A DNA stretch of 64,000 nt, taken from Streptomyces maremycinicus (GTDB lineage Bacteria > Actinomycetota > Actinomycetes > Streptomycetales > Streptomycetaceae). Both the position numbers and the translations under genes were made by a program. Positions 18,371 through 25,808 of the stretch are shown here, piece after piece. The notes below the pieces were generated by a model. The model had not been told where the DNA came from. It worked only from the letters and a program-made list of their open reading frames with translations, and made no database searches. The DNA is taken from NCBI RefSeq assembly GCF_001184025.1, contig NZ_BBYG01000010.1, positions 248,001-312,000 of the forward strand, in the 5' to 3' direction. How positions within the stretch are numbered: position 1 is the stretch's first letter; every line of letters begins with the position of its first letter.

Positions 18371-18400
18371 CACCGGCCGGTCCGGCCGGTGTCAGGTCAG
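18362..18400 (+). terminator. Near-perfect 39-nt palindrome spanning the GMC stop codon
   Basis: Two 19-nt arms (18362-18380 and 18382-18400) pair perfectly about a single T. The stop codon TGA (18368-18370) lies inside the left arm. It probably terminates transcription from both sides, as the next gene is convergent. Confidence 0.85.
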
Positions 18401-18457
18401 TTCGGCCAGTTCTGCCGCCGACGGGGGTCTCGCGGTGGGCGGCACGGCGGCCGGCCG

Positions 18458-18817
18458 TCACCGGAACTCGTGGACCACCACGATCTCGCCGACGACATGG
18501 GCGTTGAACTCGTCCAGCTCCTCGGCCGGCACCCACAGTTCGAGGATCGTCCGGCCGCCCGCCTGCCGGACGGGGTACCTGCGCAGGAACGCGGAATCGA
18601 CCTCGAACCGGGTGACGTAGCCGACGCCGTCGTGCTTGACGTTCCAGTCCCGCGCGATCCTGATGGCGTAGTCCTCGTCGAGGACCGGGTAGAAGATCGG
18701 CTGCTCGGGCAGCCGGGGCGGCCAGGCGCGGCTGCCGAGCGCACGCACCAGCTCCAGCTCCACGGGGCCGGTGGGGCGCCACAGGGTCGTGGTGGCTCGG
18801 GGGTGTCGCCTGGTCAT
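18458..18817 (-). CDS. Small conserved protein (often named ADP-ribosylation/crystallin J1 in Streptomyces)
   Basis: 119 aa from ATG 18817; the longer frame to 18994 is low-complexity. Conserved blocks are LWRPTGPVELELV, WPPRLPEQPIFYPVLDEDYA, RIARDWNVKH, GYVTRFEVDSAFL and ELWVPAEELDEFNAHVVGEI. The family is common in Streptomyces and is labelled ADP-ribosylation/crystallin J1 in many genomes, though the protein is far too short for an ADP-ribosylglycohydrolase and I see none of its Asp/Glu metal motifs. Treat it as a conserved protein of unknown function, cytoplasmic, in a single-gene unit convergent with the GMC gene. Confidence 0.8.
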   Translation of the reverse strand: MTRRHPRATTTLWRPTGPVELELVRALGSRAWPPRLPEQPIFYPVLDEDYAIRIARDWNVKHDGVGYVTRFEVDSAFLRRYPVRQAGGRTILELWVPAEELDEFNAHVVGEIVVVHEFR

Positions 18818-19005
18818 GGATGCGCTCTCCGGGTACGGGGACCGCCGTCGCGGTCGGTTGCGGGCACCGACGCTATCGGCGGGACCGCGGCGCCGGCCAC
18901 GGACTTTCGGGCCGCGTCCGCCGCCCTCGCACCCATTCCCGCCGCGTCCCTCCCCGGCCCCCGGGCCCCCCGGGACGTCCGCCGCGCCCCGCACGCGGAC
19001 GTCCG

Positions 19006-19662
19006 TCAGGGCTCCCGTCGTCCGGCGCGAGCGACGACCTCGGTGAGGTAGCAGCGCAGCATCGCCTTCGCCTCGTCGAGCAGGTCGGTGTCGCCCCCCG
19101 GCGCCCGCCGGAAGGCCTCCTGGGCGAGGGCGTCGGCGGCGAGGATCGCGGCGTGGCAGGCCCTCGCGAGTGCCGCGTCGTCCGGGGCGACGCCCAGCGC
19201 GAGCAGCACCCGGCGGGTCCCGTCGGCCATGCGCCGCTTGTGCTCACGGTCCGCGGCCCGGGTCCGCTCGGTCAGCCCGCTGCCGAACCACAGGGCACGG
19301 AAGCCGTGTTCGGTGCGGTAGACGCCGGCGAACGTGTCGATGAGCACGCCCACCGGATCCTCCCACCGCTCCCGCGCCGCGGTGCCGGCCAGCTCGTCCA
19401 TGACCTCTTCGAGACGGGCGAAGTAGCCCGCGGCGAGGGCGTCGATGATCGCGTCACGGTCGGGGAGGTACTGGTACAGCGAGCCGACCGACACCTTCGC
19501 CTCGGCCGCGACCCGCGTCGTGGTGAGCGCCTCGACGCCCTCGCCGACCAGGATGCGCTCGGCGGCCTCCAGCAGCAGGGCCAGCCGTGCCCTGCTGCGC
19601 GCCTGCCGCGGCGTGCGGCGCAGGGGGGTGCCGCCGTCGGGACCCGTGGTCGCGTGGACCAA
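19006..19662 (-). CDS. TetR-family regulator divergent from aldolase/kinase operon
   Basis: 218 aa from TTG 19662 (GGAGG 7 nt upstream). The N-terminal helix-turn-helix is ALTTTRVAAEAKVSVGSLYQ with YLPDRDAIIDAL after it. The C-terminal part (DPVGVLIDTFAGVYRTEHGF) resembles the TetR C-terminal domain found in many Streptomyces regulators. Its start is only 58 nt from that of the divergent aldolase gene, and a near-perfect inverted repeat fills the gap. It should control that operon and itself; the effector may be a sugar phosphate (inference). Confidence 0.92.
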   Translation of the reverse strand: MVHATTGPDGGTPLRRTPRQARSRARLALLLEAAERILVGEGVEALTTTRVAAEAKVSVGSLYQYLPDRDAIIDALAAGYFARLEEVMDELAGTAARERWEDPVGVLIDTFAGVYRTEHGFRALWFGSGLTERTRAADREHKRRMADGTRRVLLALGVAPDDAALARACHAAILAADALAQEAFRRAPGGDTDLLDEAKAMLRCYLTEVVARAGRREP

Positions 19663-19674
19663 GGAACTGCCTCC

Positions 19675-19703
19675 AAACCTGAACGTGACTTTGTTTCATG
19701 TTT
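19675..19703. promoter_or_regulatory. Candidate TetR operator between tetR and aldolase genes
   Basis: Arms AAACCTGAA (19675-19683) and TTCATGTTT (19695-19703) are inverted with one mismatch and an 11-nt centre. The site is unusually AT-rich for this genome and lies in the 58-nt divergent gap. Confidence 0.6.
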
Positions 19704-19720
19704 ACGCTACCTTCGCGCCC

Positions 19721-20407
19721 ATGACCGCCTCAAGCTCGGCGCTGGGCCAGGAGCGGGCCGCCATCGCGGACGCGTGCCGGCGCCTGGGGGCCGAAGGCCT
19801 CCTCATCGGCACGGCCGGCAACGTGAGCGTACGCGTCGAGGACCGGGTCGCGATCACCGCGACCGGAGCGGTCCTCGCCGAACTCACCCCGGACCAGGTG
19901 ACCGTGGTCGACCTCGCGGGTGAGGTCGTGGCGGGCGGCCTGCGGCCGACCTCGGAACTGGAGCTGCACCTCGGCGTCTACCGTCGCTACGGAAGCGGCG
20001 CGGTCGTCCACACCCATGCCCCGATGGCCACCGCGGTGTCCTGCGTGCTCGACGAACTGCCGTGCGTCCACTACCAGTTGCTCGCCCTCGGCGGCACGGT
20101 ACGGGTCGCCCCCTACGCCACCTTCGGCACTCCCGAGCTGGCCGAGTCCGTGCTGACCGCGCTCGCCGGGCGCAGCGCCGCCCTGCTGGCGAACCACGGT
20201 GCGCTCACCCATGGGACGACCCTCGACAAGGCCGTCGAGAACGCCCTGCTCCTCGAATGGGCCTGCGGCGTCTACCAGCGCGCCGCCGCCATGGGCCGGC
20301 CCCGCGCTCTCGACGAACAGCAGCAACTCGCCGTGATCGAGGCGGCGATCGCCCGCGACTACGGCACCACCCACCCCGTGACACCCGCACAGGAACAGAG
20401 CCGATGA
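19721..20407 (+). CDS. Class II aldolase/adducin-family protein (fuculose-phosphate aldolase-like)
   Basis: 228 aa from ATG 19721. Class II aldolase hallmarks: GTAGNVSVR (phosphate binding), TATGAVLAELTPDQV, the acidic catalytic-region PTSELELHLGVYRR, the zinc pair VVHTHAPMATAV, and the third His in LLANHGALTHG. Members split fuculose-, rhamnulose- or similar sugar 1-phosphates to DHAP and an aldehyde, or act as epimerases. The PfkB-family kinase 49 nt downstream suggests a phosphorylated sugar substrate made in the same operon. The divergent TetR is its likely regulator. Confidence 0.92.
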   Translation: MTASSSALGQERAAIADACRRLGAEGLLIGTAGNVSVRVEDRVAITATGAVLAELTPDQVTVVDLAGEVVAGGLRPTSELELHLGVYRRYGSGAVVHTHAPMATAVSCVLDELPCVHYQLLALGGTVRVAPYATFGTPELAESVLTALAGRSAALLANHGALTHGTTLDKAVENALLLEWACGVYQRAAAMGRPRALDEQQQLAVIEAAIARDYGTTHPVTPAQEQSR

Positions 20408-20456
20408 CATCGCGCAAGCCGATGGAGCCGCGGAAGCCGATGAAGGGGGAAAGCCG

Positions 20457-21386
20457 ATGAAGGTCTTCACCATGGGCGTGCACGTCCTGGACGTACTGGT
20501 GCGGCCGGTCCAGGAGATACCCGAGGGCCAGGGCGCGACGCTGGTCGACGACATCCGGATGACCGCCGCCGGGACCGCGGGCGGCACCGCCCTCACCCTC
20601 GCCAAGCTGGGCGCGCGGGTGCGCAGTGCCGGTGCCATCGGCTCCGACCCGACCGGCGATCTGCTCGTCCGGCTGCTGGAACGGGCGGGCATCGACACCG
20701 AGTTCCTCGCCCGCCGCACGGACACCGCCACCTCGGCGAGCGTGCTGCCGATCCGGCCCAACGGCGACCGCCCCTCACTGCACCTGCTGGGCGCCAACAT
20801 CACCTACGGCCTCGACGACGTCCCCTGGGACGCCCTCGCCGAGGCCGAACATCTGCACCTGGGCGGCCCGGAGCTGATCGGCGTGGAGACCGCCACCCGC
20901 ATCCTGTCGTTCGCCAGGGAACACGGCGTCGTCACCTCCGTGGACCTGCTCGCCCCCGGTGTGCTCGGCGGCTTCGAGCAGATCGAGGCGGCCCTGCCGT
21001 ACATCGACCATCTGCTGCCCAACGAGGACCAGGTCCTCGGCTTCACCGGCGAGAGCGACCTGCTGACGGGTGCCCGCAAGCTTCTCGGCGCCGGCGCCGG
21101 GGTCGTCGCGGTCACGCGCGGCGGCGACGGCGCGCTCGTGGTGACCGCGGACGGCGCGGAACCGGTGCCCGCCTTCGTGGTCGACGTCGTCGACACCACC
21201 GGCTGCGGCGACGCGTTCTCGGCCGGCTATCTGCGGGGCGTGAGCCTGGGCCGTACGCCGGGTGACGCCGCCGTCCTCGGCAGCGCCGCCGCGGCCCTCG
21301 TGGCGCAGGGCCTCGGCAGCGACCACGGCGACTTCGACCTCGCGGCCGCCGACGCCTTCGCCGCGACGGCCAGGTCCCGCACCTGA
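20457..21386 (+). CDS. PfkB-family sugar kinase (ribokinase-like)
   Basis: 309 aa from ATG 20457, with AAGGGGGA 6 nt upstream. The first PfkB region (MTAAGTAGGTALTLAKLGA, RSAGAIGSDPTGDLL) and the C-terminal signature DTTGCGDAFSAGYLRG with the catalytic Asp are both intact. It transfers ATP gamma-phosphate to a sugar hydroxyl. It lies in the aldolase operon, with 49 nt between the genes. In that gap the string AAGCCGATG occurs three times (from about 20416), the last at this start codon. Confidence 0.92.
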   Translation: MKVFTMGVHVLDVLVRPVQEIPEGQGATLVDDIRMTAAGTAGGTALTLAKLGARVRSAGAIGSDPTGDLLVRLLERAGIDTEFLARRTDTATSASVLPIRPNGDRPSLHLLGANITYGLDDVPWDALAEAEHLHLGGPELIGVETATRILSFAREHGVVTSVDLLAPGVLGGFEQIEAALPYIDHLLPNEDQVLGFTGESDLLTGARKLLGAGAGVVAVTRGGDGALVVTADGAEPVPAFVVDVVDTTGCGDAFSAGYLRGVSLGRTPGDAAVLGSAAAALVAQGLGSDHGDFDLAAADAFAATARSRT

Positions 21387-21521
21387 GCGGAGGTCTCCCC
21401 GGCCGACCGGCCCGAGAGGCCGGCGGACCTCGCTTCCATGTTCACCCCACGGGTGATACGCCACGGGCACACGCGCGCGCCCGCGGGTACGGGCGCCGCC
21501 GACGGCGAAGGGGACTGGGCG

Positions 21522-22022
21522 ATGAGTGAGGCTTCGGACACCGCGCTGCTGCTCGTGCGGGGCGTGCTCGGCGCGGTGATGCTGGCGCACGGCTGGAACC
21601 ACTGGCGCGGCGGGGGCGGCATCTCCGGCACCGCCGACTGGTTCGGCGGGCTCGGACTCACCCGCCCGAGACTCCAGGCATGGCTCAGTGTCCTCACCGA
21701 ACTCGGCGCCGGTGTACTGCTGCTGGCGGGCTTCCTCACCTCGCTGGCCTGCGCGGCGGTGCTGTCGGTGATGCTGGTGGCGGGCCTGCTCGCCCATCGC
21801 CGCAACGGCTTCTTCGTGTTCAAGGAGGGCTACGAGTACGTTCTCGTCCTGGGCGTCCTCGTGGTGGCGCTGGGGGCCTGGGGGCCGGGGGAGTACGCGG
21901 TGGACGAGGCCGCGGACATCGCGGTGACCGGCTGGACGGGCGCCGGTGTGGTGCTCGGGGTGGGCGTCGTCGCGACGGCCGGTCTGCTGGCCGTGTTCTG
22001 GCGCCCCGGGAGGGAGAGCTGA
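21522..22022 (+). CDS. DoxX-family membrane protein
   Basis: 166 aa from ATG 21522, with GAAGGGGA 7 nt upstream; the frame is open to an ATG at 21438 but that lacks a ribosome site. Four hydrophobic helices are visible, beginning ALLLVRGVLGAVMLAHGWNH, with the DoxX-typical GTADWFGGLGL and a second pair after HRRNGFFVFKEGYEY. DoxX-type proteins are small integral membrane proteins linked in other bacteria to thiosulfate:quinone oxidoreductase or oxidative-stress complexes. It could belong to the sulfur theme of the next genes, but it has its own spacing and is only weakly linked. Confidence 0.85.
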   Translation: MSEASDTALLLVRGVLGAVMLAHGWNHWRGGGGISGTADWFGGLGLTRPRLQAWLSVLTELGAGVLLLAGFLTSLACAAVLSVMLVAGLLAHRRNGFFVFKEGYEYVLVLGVLVVALGAWGPGEYAVDEAADIAVTGWTGAGVVLGVGVVATAGLLAVFWRPGRES

Positions 22023-22115
22023 GGCGCTCGTCCCCGCACCGCACACCCGTCCCGGCACGCTCCGGGGTCACGTCGGTACTCACCTGGTGGACGCCCTCTT
22101 GACGGGGGCCCGGGG

Positions 22116-22134
22116 CGGATCGACACTCGATCCG
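22116..22134. promoter_or_regulatory. Inverted repeat upstream of the first leader peptide
   Basis: Perfect 8-bp arms CGGATCGA and TCGATCCG around CAC, 29 nt before the leader start and 11 nt after a TTGACG hexamer (22099-22104). It is a candidate operator; I could not fix a -10 box. Confidence 0.5.
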
Positions 22135-22162
22135 GGAATCCTAGTGAACGGGTAGGGAAACG

Positions 22163-22285
22163 ATGGGGCGACGGGAGCCGGCCACCGGCCGAGCGAGCCG
22201 CACGGTGTGGTCGTCACCTCTTCTCACCTCCCGCCGTCACATCGACCTGAAGCGCGTGTGCAGCGCCATCAGGTCCCAGGACTGA
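22163..22285 (+). CDS. Putative sulfur/cysteine leader peptide 1
   Basis: A 40-aa ORF from ATG 22163, or 26 aa from the in-frame GTG 22205. Its C-terminus LLTSRRHIDLKRVCSAIRSQD, read in parts as SRRHIDLKRV and CSAIR, matches the actinobacterial putative leader peptide pattern (SRxHIDLxRVxSALC). Here the only Cys codon (TGC) lies within the core and not at the usual AL-C position. It ends 149 nt before the GST-like gene, which it probably controls by attenuation or translational coupling. It is too short for normal ORF calling. The family match is from memory. Confidence 0.75.
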   Translation: MGRREPATGRASRTVWSSPLLTSRRHIDLKRVCSAIRSQD

Positions 22286-22434
22286 GCCGGGCCCCCGACC
22301 CGCGCCGAACCGCACCGGCGGTGTCCCACGGACGCGGCCGCACCCGGCACGCGCGGACGAGGTCCGCACCGCCCTCTTCGACGTCGCATCCGCCGCGCGC
22401 ACGTCCCGTGTGCGTCCCGCCCCCGGGGAGAGTC

Positions 22435-23331
22435 ATGTCCGTCACACCACTGGCCGCCCACCTGTCCACCCGCCCCGCCCCCGCCTTCCGGGGCCGCATC
22501 GGCCGCGACGCGCGCAGCGGCCACTACGCGGTGCCGCGCCGCTACCGCCTGCACCTGGACGCGGCCGACCCCGACTGTCTGCGCATCGCCGTCACCCACA
22601 GCCTGCTCGGCCTGGACAGGGCCTGCCCCGTCACGTTCCTGCCCCCGGTCCCGGACTGCCCCGACGGCGGCCACTCCGCGCTGCGTCCGCTGTACGACGC
22701 CAGCGCGCACCGGTACACCGGCCCCGCCCTGGCGCCGGTGCTCAGCGACGACTGGTCGGGCCGCATCGTCAGCAGCCACGGCCCCGACATCGCCCGCGAC
22801 CTCGCCCGGCACTTCGGCGGCGGCCGGCCCGCCCTCTACCCGTGCGGCGCGGAGTCGCAGATCGAGGCCGTCGAGCGGATGTGCGCCCAGGGCATCGAGG
22901 AGGCCGCCCAGCGTGCCGGAGCGGCCGACGCCGAGCCGGCGGAGCGCACCGCAGCCCTCGAGACGCTGCTCGGCACGCTCGGGGTGCTGGAGCGGGGGCT
23001 CGGTGCCCACGAGTACCTGATCAGCGATCAGATCACGGCGGCGGACGTCGAGTTGTGGGTCGCACTGGTCCAACTCGACACCGTGCACCGCCATCACCTC
23101 GACGCGGCGGCCGTGCACCGCATCGCCGAGCATCCCGCGCTGTGGGCCTACGCCCGTCGCCTCGCCGCCCGTCCGGCCTTCGGCGCCCACCTCGACCTGG
23201 ACGCCATCGCCCGTCGCCACCACGCCCGTTGCCAGGGCCTGGAGGCCGCGGGCGCCGCTGTCCAGATCCTGGACTGGGAGACCCACACGGCGGACTGTGC
23301 GACCGTCCGACCGCAGGTCAACCGGCCCTGA
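22435..23331 (+). CDS. Glutathione S-transferase-like (glutathionyl-hydroquinone reductase family) protein with altered thiol site
   Basis: 298 aa from ATG 22435 (GGGGAGAG 5-6 nt upstream). The C-terminal alpha-helical GST domain is clear (HEYLISDQITAADVELWVAL, followed by PALWAYARRL), as is the thioredoxin-like N-terminal segment with LGLD, YTGPALAPVLSDDWSGRIVS and H-G-P-D. In Xi-class GST/YqjG proteins the catalytic site reads CPWAHR; here the aligned stretch reads DPDCLR, so Cys is Asp and a Cys is displaced by three residues. Streptomyces uses mycothiol, so the donor thiol may differ. It follows leader peptide 1, which places it in the sulfur-regulated set. Confidence 0.75.
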   Translation: MSVTPLAAHLSTRPAPAFRGRIGRDARSGHYAVPRRYRLHLDAADPDCLRIAVTHSLLGLDRACPVTFLPPVPDCPDGGHSALRPLYDASAHRYTGPALAPVLSDDWSGRIVSSHGPDIARDLARHFGGGRPALYPCGAESQIEAVERMCAQGIEEAAQRAGAADAEPAERTAALETLLGTLGVLERGLGAHEYLISDQITAADVELWVALVQLDTVHRHHLDAAAVHRIAEHPALWAYARRLAARPAFGAHLDLDAIARRHHARCQGLEAAGAAVQILDWETHTADCATVRPQVNRP

Positions 23332-23356
23332 CCCCGGTCCACCCATCGGACCACCG

Positions 23357-23386
23357 TTGACATTCGTTCGGACGACTGCCTAACTT
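23357..23386 (+). promoter_or_regulatory. Sigma70-type promoter of the SAM-riboswitch transcript
   Basis: TTGACA (23357-23362), 18-nt spacer, TAACTT (23381-23386). The first riboswitch base follows about 12 nt later, consistent with a housekeeping (HrdB-type) promoter starting close to the aptamer. Confidence 0.7.
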
Positions 23387-23398
23387 ACGGCCCAGAAC

Positions 23399-23477
23399 GG
23401 TCATGAGCGTCAGCGACAAGCCCTGGCTGGCTGACCGGCAACCCTCGCTCCGCGGTGGGGTGCCCCAGGTGACGACC
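23399..23477 (+). ncRNA. SAM riboswitch (SAM-I/SAM-IV superfamily)
   Basis: Core read from sequence: outer stem GGTC...GACC, stem P2 TCAGC...GCTGA, then the invariant CCGGCAACC, a P3 stem CCTC/GGGG region and GGTGCCCCAGGTGA. GGCAACC followed by GGTGCC is the signature of the SAM-I/IV aptamer. It sits between a promoter and a leader ORF upstream of an ABC uptake operon. It should turn the operon off when S-adenosylmethionine is plentiful. I cannot separate SAM-I, SAM-IV and the SAM-I/IV variant without a covariance model. Confidence 0.78.
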
Positions 23478-23552
23478 GGACCGACGTTTCGGCAATGACG
23501 TATCGGTAAGCGCGAGGGCCCCGCGGGGGCCGGAACAGAGACGGTGACGGAC

Positions 23553-23702
23553 ATGTACGCAGCTCTTCGGACGGCGACCCGCCGCCCCGCGGGCTGCGTA
23601 CGGCCGTACCTCGACATCCTCGTCGCCAACCGCGCCGTCGACCTCCTGCGTGTGAACAGCGCACTGTGTACCGCACCGGGCCGCGCCCGCTGTCGGGGCT
23701 GA
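23553..23702 (+). CDS. Putative sulfur/cysteine leader peptide 2 (downstream of SAM riboswitch)
   Basis: 49-aa ORF from ATG 23553 (in-frame GTG at 23544). Its core LVANRAVDLLRVNSALCTA matches the same leader family (xRxVDLxRVxSALC). It has four Cys codons, one near residue 18, one in SALC and two in the arginine-rich tail (RARCRG). It lies 76 nt after the riboswitch and 209 nt before the permease start. It could add a cysteine/charged-tRNA readout to the SAM switch. Translation is unproven; the ribosome site is weak (a GGTGA-like stretch before ATG). Confidence 0.65.
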   Translation: MYAALRTATRRPAGCVRPYLDILVANRAVDLLRVNSALCTAPGRARCRG

Positions 23703-23911
23703 ACGAACCCCTCACCCCGCAGTACCGCCTCCGCGTTCCTGACGAACACCGCCCGAGCGGTGTGCCGTTGTCCGCCCCACCCCGGTCTCCCGTACGCATC
23801 CGTGTGCCATGTCCTGTCCGCGCAGCGGTTCCCGCCGCCCCGCCGGAGCACGTCAGGCCACGCACGCCGTCCGCCGTGACCCGGGGTGTCCGACTCCCGC
23901 CGGAGCCCCTC

Positions 23912-24892
23912 ATGAGTGAACCCCCAGGTGCCGTGACCCTCGTCGCGGACGCACCCGCCCTAGACGTCCCGCCCGAGAAGCTCACCGCTCAGCGCGTCCA
24001 GCCGCTGCGCAGGCCCGGCCGCTGGATCGCCACCGCCGTGGTCCTGGTCCTGGTGGCGCAGTTCACCCACGGGCTGATCTCCAACCCCTTCTACCAGTGG
24101 GACCGCTTCGGCTACTGGTTCCTGCGGCCGGTGATCCTCGACGGACTGCTGATCACCCTCGAAGTCGCCGCCTGGAGCGCGGTGTTGGGCCTGCTCGGCG
24201 GCATCCTGCTCGCCGTCGCCCGGCTCTCGAAGAGCCCGGTGCTGCGCGCGGTGAGCTGGACCTACGTATGGGCACTGCGCTCCATCCCGCTGATCGTGGT
24301 GCTGCTCTTCCTCTACAACTTCAGCGCCCTGTACCAGACCCTGAGCGTGGGCGTCCCGTTCGGTCCGGCGTTCTTCCGCTTCGACGAGTCCCGGCTGGCC
24401 ACCGACATGGTGATCGCCGTCATCGGCCTCAGCCTCAACGAGGCGGCCTACGCCGCCGAAGTGGTCCGCGGCGGCATCCTCTCCGTCGACCAGGGCCAGC
24501 ACGAGGCGGCCGCCGCGCTCGGCCTGCCCAAGCGCTACCAGTTCTGGAAGATCGTCTTCCCGCAGGCCCTGCGGTCGATCACGCCGAACTACGTCAACCA
24601 GCTGATCGGCCTGGTGAAGTCCACCTCGCTGGTGTTCTACGTGTCGCTGCTCGACCTGTTCGGCACCGCGCAGACCATGGGGGCCACCTACCCCGGCGAC
24701 ATCGTGCCGCTGCTGCTGGTCGTCACCGTCTGGTACCTGATCCTGACCAGCCTCGTCTCGGTCGTCCAGTTCTACGTCGAGCGGTACTACGCCCGGGGCG
24801 CCACGCGTTCCCTGCCGCCGACGCCGCTCCAGAAACTGCGGACCGGTCTCACCGACCTGCGGGCCCGCATCCGCCGGGAGGCCGCCGTATGA
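23912..24892 (+). CDS. Polar amino-acid-type ABC transporter permease (HisM family)
   Basis: 326 aa from ATG 23912 (GGAG upstream). After a 40-residue cytosolic start come one helix (WIATAVVLVLVAQFTHGLI), then the BPD_transp_1 core with five helices. The EAA loop is visible: EVVRGGILSVDQGQHEAAAA followed by LGLPKRYQFWKIVFPQALRS. It is the membrane subunit of an uptake system that works with the ATPase and lipoprotein downstream. Control by a SAM riboswitch and leader makes cystine, methionine or another sulfur amino acid a likely substrate (inference). The stop overlaps the ATPase start. Confidence 0.92.
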   Translation: MSEPPGAVTLVADAPALDVPPEKLTAQRVQPLRRPGRWIATAVVLVLVAQFTHGLISNPFYQWDRFGYWFLRPVILDGLLITLEVAAWSAVLGLLGGILLAVARLSKSPVLRAVSWTYVWALRSIPLIVVLLFLYNFSALYQTLSVGVPFGPAFFRFDESRLATDMVIAVIGLSLNEAAYAAEVVRGGILSVDQGQHEAAAALGLPKRYQFWKIVFPQALRSITPNYVNQLIGLVKSTSLVFYVSLLDLFGTAQTMGATYPGDIVPLLLVVTVWYLILTSLVSVVQFYVERYYARGATRSLPPTPLQKLRTGLTDLRARIRREAAV

Positions 24893-25701
24893 CCACCGAG
24901 TCCGTACAGAGCGCCGGCACCGCCGACACCGCCGCGATCGTGCCCGCCGCCGTCGAGGTGCACGACGTGCACAAGTGGTACGGCGCGCACCGGGTCCTGG
25001 ACGGGGTGAGCCTCACCGTGCGGCCCGGCGAGGTCACCGTGATCCTCGGCCCGTCCGGCTCCGGCAAGTCCACCCTGCTGCGGGTCATCAACCACCTGGA
25101 GAAGCCCGAGATCGGCTACGTCAGCGTCAACGGCGAGCCGATCGGCGTCCGCCGGCACGGCGACCGGCTGCGCGAGCTGAGCGAACGGGCCATCCTGACC
25201 CAGCGCGGCCGGATCGGCTTCGTCTTCCAGAACTTCAACCTCTTCCCGCACCTGACCGTGCTGGACAACGTCGCCGCCGCGCCCGTCGCCACCGGCAGAC
25301 TCGCCAAGCCCGCCGCGCTGGAACTGGCCCGCGAACTCCTGGACCGGGTGGGCCTCGCCGACAAGGCCGGCGCCTACCCCCGGCAGCTGTCCGGCGGCCA
25401 GCAGCAGCGCGTCGCCATCGCCCGCGCCCTCGCGCTGCGTCCCGGCGTCATCCTCTTCGACGAACCCACCTCGGCCCTCGACCCCGAGCTCGTCGGCGAG
25501 GTGCTCGCCGTCATCAAGGACCTGGCGACCAGCGGCACCACGCTCGTCATCGTCACCCACGAGGTCGGCTTCGCCCGTGAGGTCGCCGACCGGGTCGTCT
25601 TCATCGACGGCGGGAAGATCGTCGAACAGGGCCCGCCCGGCGAGGTCCTGGACTCACCGCGGCACGAGCGCACGCGGGACTTCCTCAGCAAGGTGCTCTG
25701 A
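24889..25701 (+). CDS. Polar amino-acid-type ABC transporter ATP-binding protein
   Basis: 270 aa; ATG overlaps the permease stop (ATGA). Walker A GPSGSGKST, Q-loop FVFQNFNLFPHLTVLDNV, signature LSGGQQQRVAIARAL, Walker B VILFDEPTSALDPE and switch His in IVTHEVGFAREV are all intact. It resembles GlnQ/TcyC-type ATPases. An insertion after the Walker A strand (PIGVRRHGDRLRELSERAIL) is common in the actinobacterial branch. It energises import in the riboswitch-controlled operon. Confidence 0.95.
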   Translation: MTTESVQSAGTADTAAIVPAAVEVHDVHKWYGAHRVLDGVSLTVRPGEVTVILGPSGSGKSTLLRVINHLEKPEIGYVSVNGEPIGVRRHGDRLRELSERAILTQRGRIGFVFQNFNLFPHLTVLDNVAAAPVATGRLAKPAALELARELLDRVGLADKAGAYPRQLSGGQQQRVAIARALALRPGVILFDEPTSALDPELVGEVLAVIKDLATSGTTLVIVTHEVGFAREVADRVVFIDGGKIVEQGPPGEVLDSPRHERTRDFLSKVL

Positions 25702-25808
25702 CACCGAAGCGCCCACACGACTTCCCCCCACCCCCCCCACGCCACCCCCCCACGCCACACCCCCCCACGCCACACCCTCACCACCCCCTGAATCCCGAAG
25801 GAACGGCC
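25702..25808 (+). repeat. C-rich, G-poor spacer with three 13-bp repeats
   Basis: 107-nt gap between ATPase and binding-protein genes. CCCCCCACGCCAC occurs at 25733-25745, 25746-25758 and 25761-25773, in a stretch nearly free of G on the mRNA strand. This composition resembles Rho-utilisation (rut) sites and may set different expression of the binding protein and the ATPase. Confidence 0.75.

Noticed and set aside
15581..18373. 930-aa minus-strand open frame opposite the cyclase and GMC genes
   Set aside because: The translation is an Arg/Gly/Val-rich shadow without domains; both + strand genes are clear.
18458..18817. True ADP-ribosylglycohydrolase
   Set aside because: At 119 aa, with no metal-binding Asp/Glu motifs, the common name is probably a carried-over label.
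19006..19662. Regulator of the sulfur island
   Set aside because: The TetR lies over 2 kb upstream and is divergent from the aldolase/kinase operon with its own operator, so I do not link it to sulfur genes.
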